64,000 bases of DNA from Siderastrea radians (lineage: Eukaryota > Cnidaria > Anthozoa > Scleractinia > Rhizangiidae). Position 1 is the stretch's first letter; every line of letters starts with the position of its first letter. Positions 58,361-64,000 of the stretch are shown here, piece by piece. The translations under genes and the position numbers were made by a program. Location of the stretch: NCBI GenBank assembly GCA_964017195.1, contig OZ024890.1:21104701-21168700 (forward strand). Direction: 5' to 3'. The notes under the pieces were generated by a model that saw only the letters and a list, made by a program, of their open reading frames with translations, was not told the DNA's origin and searched no databases.

Positions 58361-60096
58361 TATTTATTTATTGCTTTCTTAAAATGTAACAAATTGAGAG
58401 CTATTTGCAAATAAACTTTAATTATACAAGTTATTTTGCGCCTATCCACGGTGAACTCAAAACCCTTCGAAATCGCTATAAATATCATTTCTGAGGGAAA
58501 AGGACGACAACACACGACAAGTGAGTTAATTTAACGTTTATCTAACATTGGTTCATACATAAATTTAGCGATACGTCGCGATAGCATGAAACTGACGGTA
58601 AATCCCATACATTTACTATAATTATTTCAAACGGTTAAACACAAACTTATTGTCTGGGTGCCCTGTGGTGTTGCTAACAGGGCCAGGAGAGCAATGAAAT
58701 AACTAATCGATATACGTTCGTAGGGCAATGGTGCCTTTTAGTCGATCTTTCTCTAGTCTAATAAACAGTTGTCATCCGCCAGTTGACGTTGACTCCTGAA
58801 TAACAAAAGCACGCCATTTACCCCGTACGATTAAATTTTACAGCATATTTCGGTAACCCTCATTGTCTCTCATTAAAAAGGAACACTTCTTGTTCAAATC
58901 AAAAGCAAAATCAGAAATAAAATTCACAATAGATAGTAACATGGACGGTTGCTAATTTGGCGTAACTACTTTATATCGCAAACCACCTAGAAGATTTAAA
59001 ACTTAAAATGATGGCGTTTTTATAATCATTGACGACAAACTTTAATCTTTTCCTAGTTCCCCTGACAAACAGGCAGTTGAAAACAAAAAACCGCAAATCC
59101 AAACAGAGGAAAGCATTAGTACGTGCCGCGGCATATATTAGCATCGCTTTAGTAACTGTCAGACATCCAAAGAGCAGTCAAAACTACAACTCGCTCAGTC
59201 ATGCAGACAATGAAATCGAAGGTCATTCAATGAGACGCAAAACTATCAGTCGTACTCTGCTGCGCTAGAAAACAAACAAAACTAGTAAGAGTGTCATTTC
59301 TCGTTAACTTACACTTCGTGAAACGTAGTCTAGTCTACCGAGAAATTGACATATCACATTCCCAGAACGTCCTTGAACCTTATTAAAGTTTATTATGGAT
59401 TCATGACTAAAACCTCATACTGTCCAAAGAGAATTAAGATTCACGAGCCGGAAGGTCGCGAACCTATTCAGACACTATCAGTTTCCCGTTGCATGCCATG
59501 CACTATCATGTTCCAGTGACAGTGATTCCCGGTGTCTAAAATTAATGCTTTAGAAATGTGTTCATTGTTATAGTTAATGCAGTTCACTTAATTTAAGTTT
59601 TGGCAATATTTTAATACCTAATTATCACCTTTTGTTGACACTTTCGATTGTTTGGTGGACCAGAACACTTCAAGCGGTGATTACCTTGACGGGAGGCCGC
59701 TTTCAAGCTCCGCCTTCCGAGGTTTTCCTAATTTTGGACTGGCCAAAGATCACAAGACGTCTAACAATGTGAAATGTTTTGAAAAAATGAACACGACGCC
59801 AATTTGATTTAATTTCTCTGCCTCCCATTTATGTCTCCTTTTCGTGCCTTCAAATTGGAGAATATCGATTTAAAACTAAGAAGCCAAGCAGCACCGTTAA
59901 GAACTTAGATCACGAAATGGCGATTCATCAGAGTAACGACCGCCTAACTGTTATGAAGATTACGTCATGTCCTTGACAGGAGAGCTATAAATTAACAATA
60001 CTTTTACGCTCCACCTACAAGCTCCACCTACAGTAAGTGCTACGTTACAGAACTACATTGTACACATGTCTGCCAGGTTTTCTCTAAAGGAAAAGA

Positions 60097-60267
60097 ATGA
60101 TTTCAAAACCGTTTGGTAACAACCTCACAGCTAGTATGAACCACACAGCATCGAGCTCGTCATCCCACAGTTCTACTACTCCATCGGTCGGAGTGAGTCA
60201 GCATCGTCTTCCTCCTCCTCATCATTTACTGGATAACAAAGACGACGGCAACGATTCTGTTGGTTAA
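60097..60267 (+). other. Candidate first exon of locus D
   Basis: A 56-codon frame from ATGATTTCAAAACC with a Ser/His/Pro-rich, probably disordered product (TASSSSSHSSTTPSVG). A strong donor GTGAGT at about 60,193 could end it in phase 0 after PSVG. A phase 0-to-2 exon would then be missing before the exon at 61,002. A second candidate start, ATGGCAATG near 60,318, ends at a GTATGT donor near 60,378. Neither is proven. Confidence 0.3.
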
Positions 60268-61001
60268 TCTAACGGTGAAGTCAGGGCAGTAAAACCACAT
60301 ACAACTCGTTGAAAATATGGCAATGATTTTGGCGCGGAAGAGAAAGGAAGCCTCCAAATGGTATATATCTACAAGGGTATGTAATTAACATAGCCATCTA
60401 GAGAATCATATAGTGAGGCGAGGGCAAGTCGAAGCGGGCGCAAAAATTATGGGCGAAGAGGAGTTACATTTTCCTTCTAGACAGCTAGTGATTGGAGATA
60501 ACCGAATCACTGGCATGCTGCTGTTGCAAACAGTTAAGCAGATGGACAAAAATCGAGGCTCTATACATAACAAAAGACAGTGACTTAGTAGAGGTTTAAG
60601 AGTCATAGTACCGAGGAAAGCAAGTTGTAGTAAATTTTATGTAAATTAGGACCGGGGACAAGGATATTTCCGATTTCCCCGCATCCCCCCTCCCTAGGTA
60701 AGGAAAATAGATGGGACTCTGGAAAGGTTTTCAAGAGGCTTGAGTACGAAACTGCGAAGAAAACGACCATAAACGGCTGATAACTAGACGTTAATTGCCC
60801 ATCACCGGAGAACCCCGGCTCGTGGGCTCATTAAGACTAACACCGCGTTAGTATCCTAATAATTTAGTTTGAGAAAATACCCGTATTTATTTCAAAGCGA
60901 AGAGGTTAATGTGAAGCCGCCATTTTGAAAAATATTCTGCATTTTCTGAAGCAAACGAAGTTGGTACACCTTGTGTAAGCGTTTTCCTTTCTTTCTGTTA
61001 G

Positions 61002-64000
61002 GAGCTTTAGTGCAGCTACTGCAAAGATGGTGGAACATCAGGAGGAGCTAACTGGATTACGGGAAGAAAGCAACGAAACTTCTGTAAGTTGAAACATATA
61101 AACGTTTTGTAGATCTGACTGCAGCATTTTAAAGATTTATTGTCTCCGACAGAAGTCATACAGTTTGACTAATTTAGGAATAATTGTACATCTCAGTAGT
61201 GCGTCCTTGAAGTCAAGCTTAGTTTATGAAACTGTAGTAGAAGAGATTATCGACAAAACAATTAACACAAGACAAAAAAAGAAACGACTTTTCCCAACTC
61301 TGAAGTGGGAAGCTTCGAACTTTGCGTGGTGAAATATTTTAATAGGGTCAAGTTAAAAATGGAACTACAATCCGTGTTATGAAGTCACCTCATCTCACTT
61401 TGTTTTCTCCATGTCATTGCTGGATAGCACGATGAACGTGTGTGTGTGCTTTCAAAAAACATTGCGTCGTTGAAGAGGAAGGGATATACAATTATAAAGA
61501 CGTGTTTCAAAACAATAACAAAGATCAAAGCAAAGGTGAACACGTATTTTCTTTCGTAGATCAATCTTCACAGTAGGAAAACTAGCTCCAGTCAAAAGCA
61601 TGATGAGCAAATACATTTCTTTCTGTTCTTTTTTTTTTTTCGTTTTCAGCTTTTTAACAATCAGGAAACACACAGTCGACTTGTGAGTTCCCTTAGACGG
61701 CTTCTGTCTACCATAGGGAGCTACATGCACTTTATTGCTGGGCAAGGAAACTACGAACAAGCCAGATTTTACTTAGTACAGTTCTTTCCACGAAGGTAAG
61801 CGATTAACATTTATTTTATTCTGCAGGCTACAAAATTGGTTCTCGGACAATATATTTAATTCTTTAATCATCATTGCACAAAGTGCATCAGATCATTGGC
61901 CTTAACCTTTCAATTCGTGGAGTCAATCCCTTCGTGTAACTTAGTTCCAGCTTTTGAGACTGTGACCAAAATCGTTGAGCCTGAAAATTCAAAATTCAGA
62001 TGAAAGCTCCGCTCCTGTTTATTTTCATTTGTATTTAAATGGACGTTTTAGAAAAAGCTCTGTTGTGTCTTTACGTGATTACAACTAAAGAAAGTTTTCT
62101 TATTGCAATTTGCCAGTTTTAATTTGGTTCAAAATAGAAACCAAAGGCAGTAAGAAAAAGGCCTCAGTTTAGAACTGTTTTATGTTCCTTTTTTGTGGTA
62201 TGTGAACACGTGTAATTATGTTTTCACAATTTTGTTGTATTTTTTTTTTTAAATAAAGAAATGTGTTACTCATAATAAATGGTCTAACTAACTTCCACAA
62301 TAATGTTCGACTATATCTTCAAAGTGATTATTTAATGACGAAACAGAAAGGATCATTTACACAGTAGCCATCAATAGAGATCAATAACTGGCTCAGATAG
62401 TCTTTACTTTAATTATTAAAATATTACAGAGATGAACAATGATGTATTCACTTTCCGTTGGATTTTCTTTTAAACACAGACTGCAAGACAGTCAGGAATG
62501 GGAAAGAGTAAATTGGGTTATGTCTCTCCCAAAGGTTTGTTTAACTTCAGCACATGAGTAATTTTTGTGCTTTAACTTATAGATTAAAAAAAATCTTCAG
62601 TCTTTCATAATACATCTCAGAAACAGAAGTAGCCTACAACCTACGAGGAAGGCATAAAAAGCGTCAAATCGTACAACAAATCTAGCCTCATGTAAAACAA
62701 TTGAAGAACTGCTTTAGAAATGGCAAAATGGCTATTTTATTAATACGTTTTTACAACTTTTAAATATTTTGTACCTTTTTGTACGTTTTAAAAATTTTGT
62801 TATCTCAGCTGTAAATTTTTAATTTTTTTTTTTTTTATTTACAACTGTACACTTTATATAAGTGTACATAGTTTTTTTAAGTGTTGTCTATGATGTTATT
62901 TGCTGGGCAAATGTAGGTCCACAACAGCTTACAGCTTTGTGTCTGTCTATACGTATGTACGTCTGTTTGTCTTTCTGATTAATATTGTGTACACCTGTGC
63001 GATTCTACATTTTCTGAGCTCGTCCTGCAGCAAAAGAACTAGGCAAAACTGTACATCAAAGTAAGAAAAGTAAAAGACTACAAAACAATCAATGGAAATA
63101 TTTCACAAGCACTTTTCATTTAAGATGTGGTAAACCAAGTGGAAATGAAGACATACACTAGAAAGGAAAACCTCCCCTAAGGACACAAAATGCACTAAGT
63201 CTAAATTTCTACATCACGACAGCATTAAATTGACATAAAGTTAGACTAGCATTTTATTTCCTTGCAAGTAGTCGATTTACTCTAGAGCAAGACAATAAAA
63301 CTGGTCTTTACAACCCCAATTAGGCCAATAGGAACTATTTCCCAAGCATAAAGCAGGGATAAAATGATAGCAAGCTTATTTAAATACAAATTGATTCTTC
63401 TTCAATCTCGTCTATACGGGAGGTAGAAAAATGCCTGGCAGGGTATTTCTGCTACAACTAGGCAACAAAATTTGTCATTGTACATTACAAAACAGAAGCA
63501 CATTAATTAAAGGAGCCGATTATTTTCCAGTCACTAACTGGTAGCAAACTGAAGACCGGTAACAAAAGGTCATGGTATTTCAGTGCCAAAAACAGCCTTA
63601 AAGGAGTGTGATATTACGTTTTTGTCTGCCTTTTGTTTAAAAATCTTAAATACTAGCAACTGTTACACAAATGGACATTTCAATATGAATATTCTAGGCA
63701 TGTTCTTTAATATCAGTACCAATGGCGCACGTTTTTCGTCAGGCAAAAAAACCTTACATTTCATCATTTCCAGAAAAACCCCAGTAAGGTTGCCTTTTTC
63801 CAGTTACAGCGCTATAACGTTGTGGCCTCCAGTCCGATACAGACGTATTGCAAATGTTACATCTAATCCATCCTTTCAAAACGTACCTTGAATTTATTTC
63901 ATAACCGTACCAAATTTTCTTTTTTTGATGTATTAAATCTAAAAAACAAATTTAAAAAATATTGTTTTTTCAGGTATCAGATGAACTGTGACAAGACACA
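61002..64000 (+). CDS. Locus D: short-exon family gene, runs off the window
   Basis: Exons seen: 61002-61083 (82 nt, starts with one base, ends phase 0), 61650-61795 (146 nt, phase 0 to 2), 62480-62534 (55 nt, completes AGA, ends phase 0), and an acceptor at 63,973 opening 63974-64000+ (one base, then YQMNCDKT). A phase 0-to-2 exon is still needed between 62,534 and 63,974. A weak candidate is at about 63,532-63,569, which ends AAAAG before GTCATG. The 146-nt exon encodes an amphipathic helix-rich segment (LVSSLRRLLSTIGSYMHF). The following short exon, LQDSQEWERVNW, parallels YDEKKEFEELDW of locus A in position, phase and the closing Trp. No domain is recognised. The 3' end is outside the window. 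Confidence 0.5.

Overview
The window is eukaryotic nuclear DNA, very probably from an anthozoan cnidarian and most likely a stony coral. The evidence is AT-rich sequence with short GT-AG exons, a Mab-21/cGAS-like gene of the type expanded in corals, SINE tails I recognise as common in coral genomes, a BEL/Pao retroelement, and dense small terminal-inverted-repeat (TIR) elements. I see no prokaryotic gene organisation. The species-level call is inference.

Layout. At 2-7 kb there is a multi-exon plus-strand gene (locus A) made of very short exons with a regular phase pattern. At 5.7-21 kb there is a repeat-dense stretch: a dispersed repeat, a four-copy ~350-bp tandem array, tRNA-like SINEs, a 1.96-kb TIR element flanked by ATGGT duplications, nested MITEs, hairpins and a (GCT)n tract. 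At 21.9-26.3 kb lies the best gene of the window, a two-exon Mab-21-domain gene of about 643 residues. A second, broken copy sits at 34.6-36.0 kb inside a segmental duplication (about 24.4-32.1 kb against 34.6-48.8 kb). Each duplicate carries private insertions. Copy 1 has a 1.7-kb foldback element, a 0.8-kb TIR element and a Penelope-like hairpin. Copy 2 has a decayed BEL/Pao element (38.06-44.62 kb), a tyrosine-recombinase fragment and a TTAA-flanked MITE. For two of these insertions the other copy preserves the empty site.

From 51 kb to the right edge, further short-exon genes appear: locus B (51.2-53.8 kb), an orphan terminal exon (57.87 kb) and locus D (61.0 kb to beyond the edge). They repeat the exon-phase pattern of locus A. 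A degenerate minus-strand LINE (54.2-57.2 kb) separates locus B from the orphan exon.

How they work together: the Mab-21 gene belongs to the cGAS-like nucleotidyltransferase superfamily, but the second residue of its acidic pair is serine, so catalysis is doubtful. The short-exon family matches nothing I recognise. Its repeated two-exon modules on both sides of the Mab-21 duplication make it the best candidate for something undescribed. Nothing in the sequence shows a functional link between the two.
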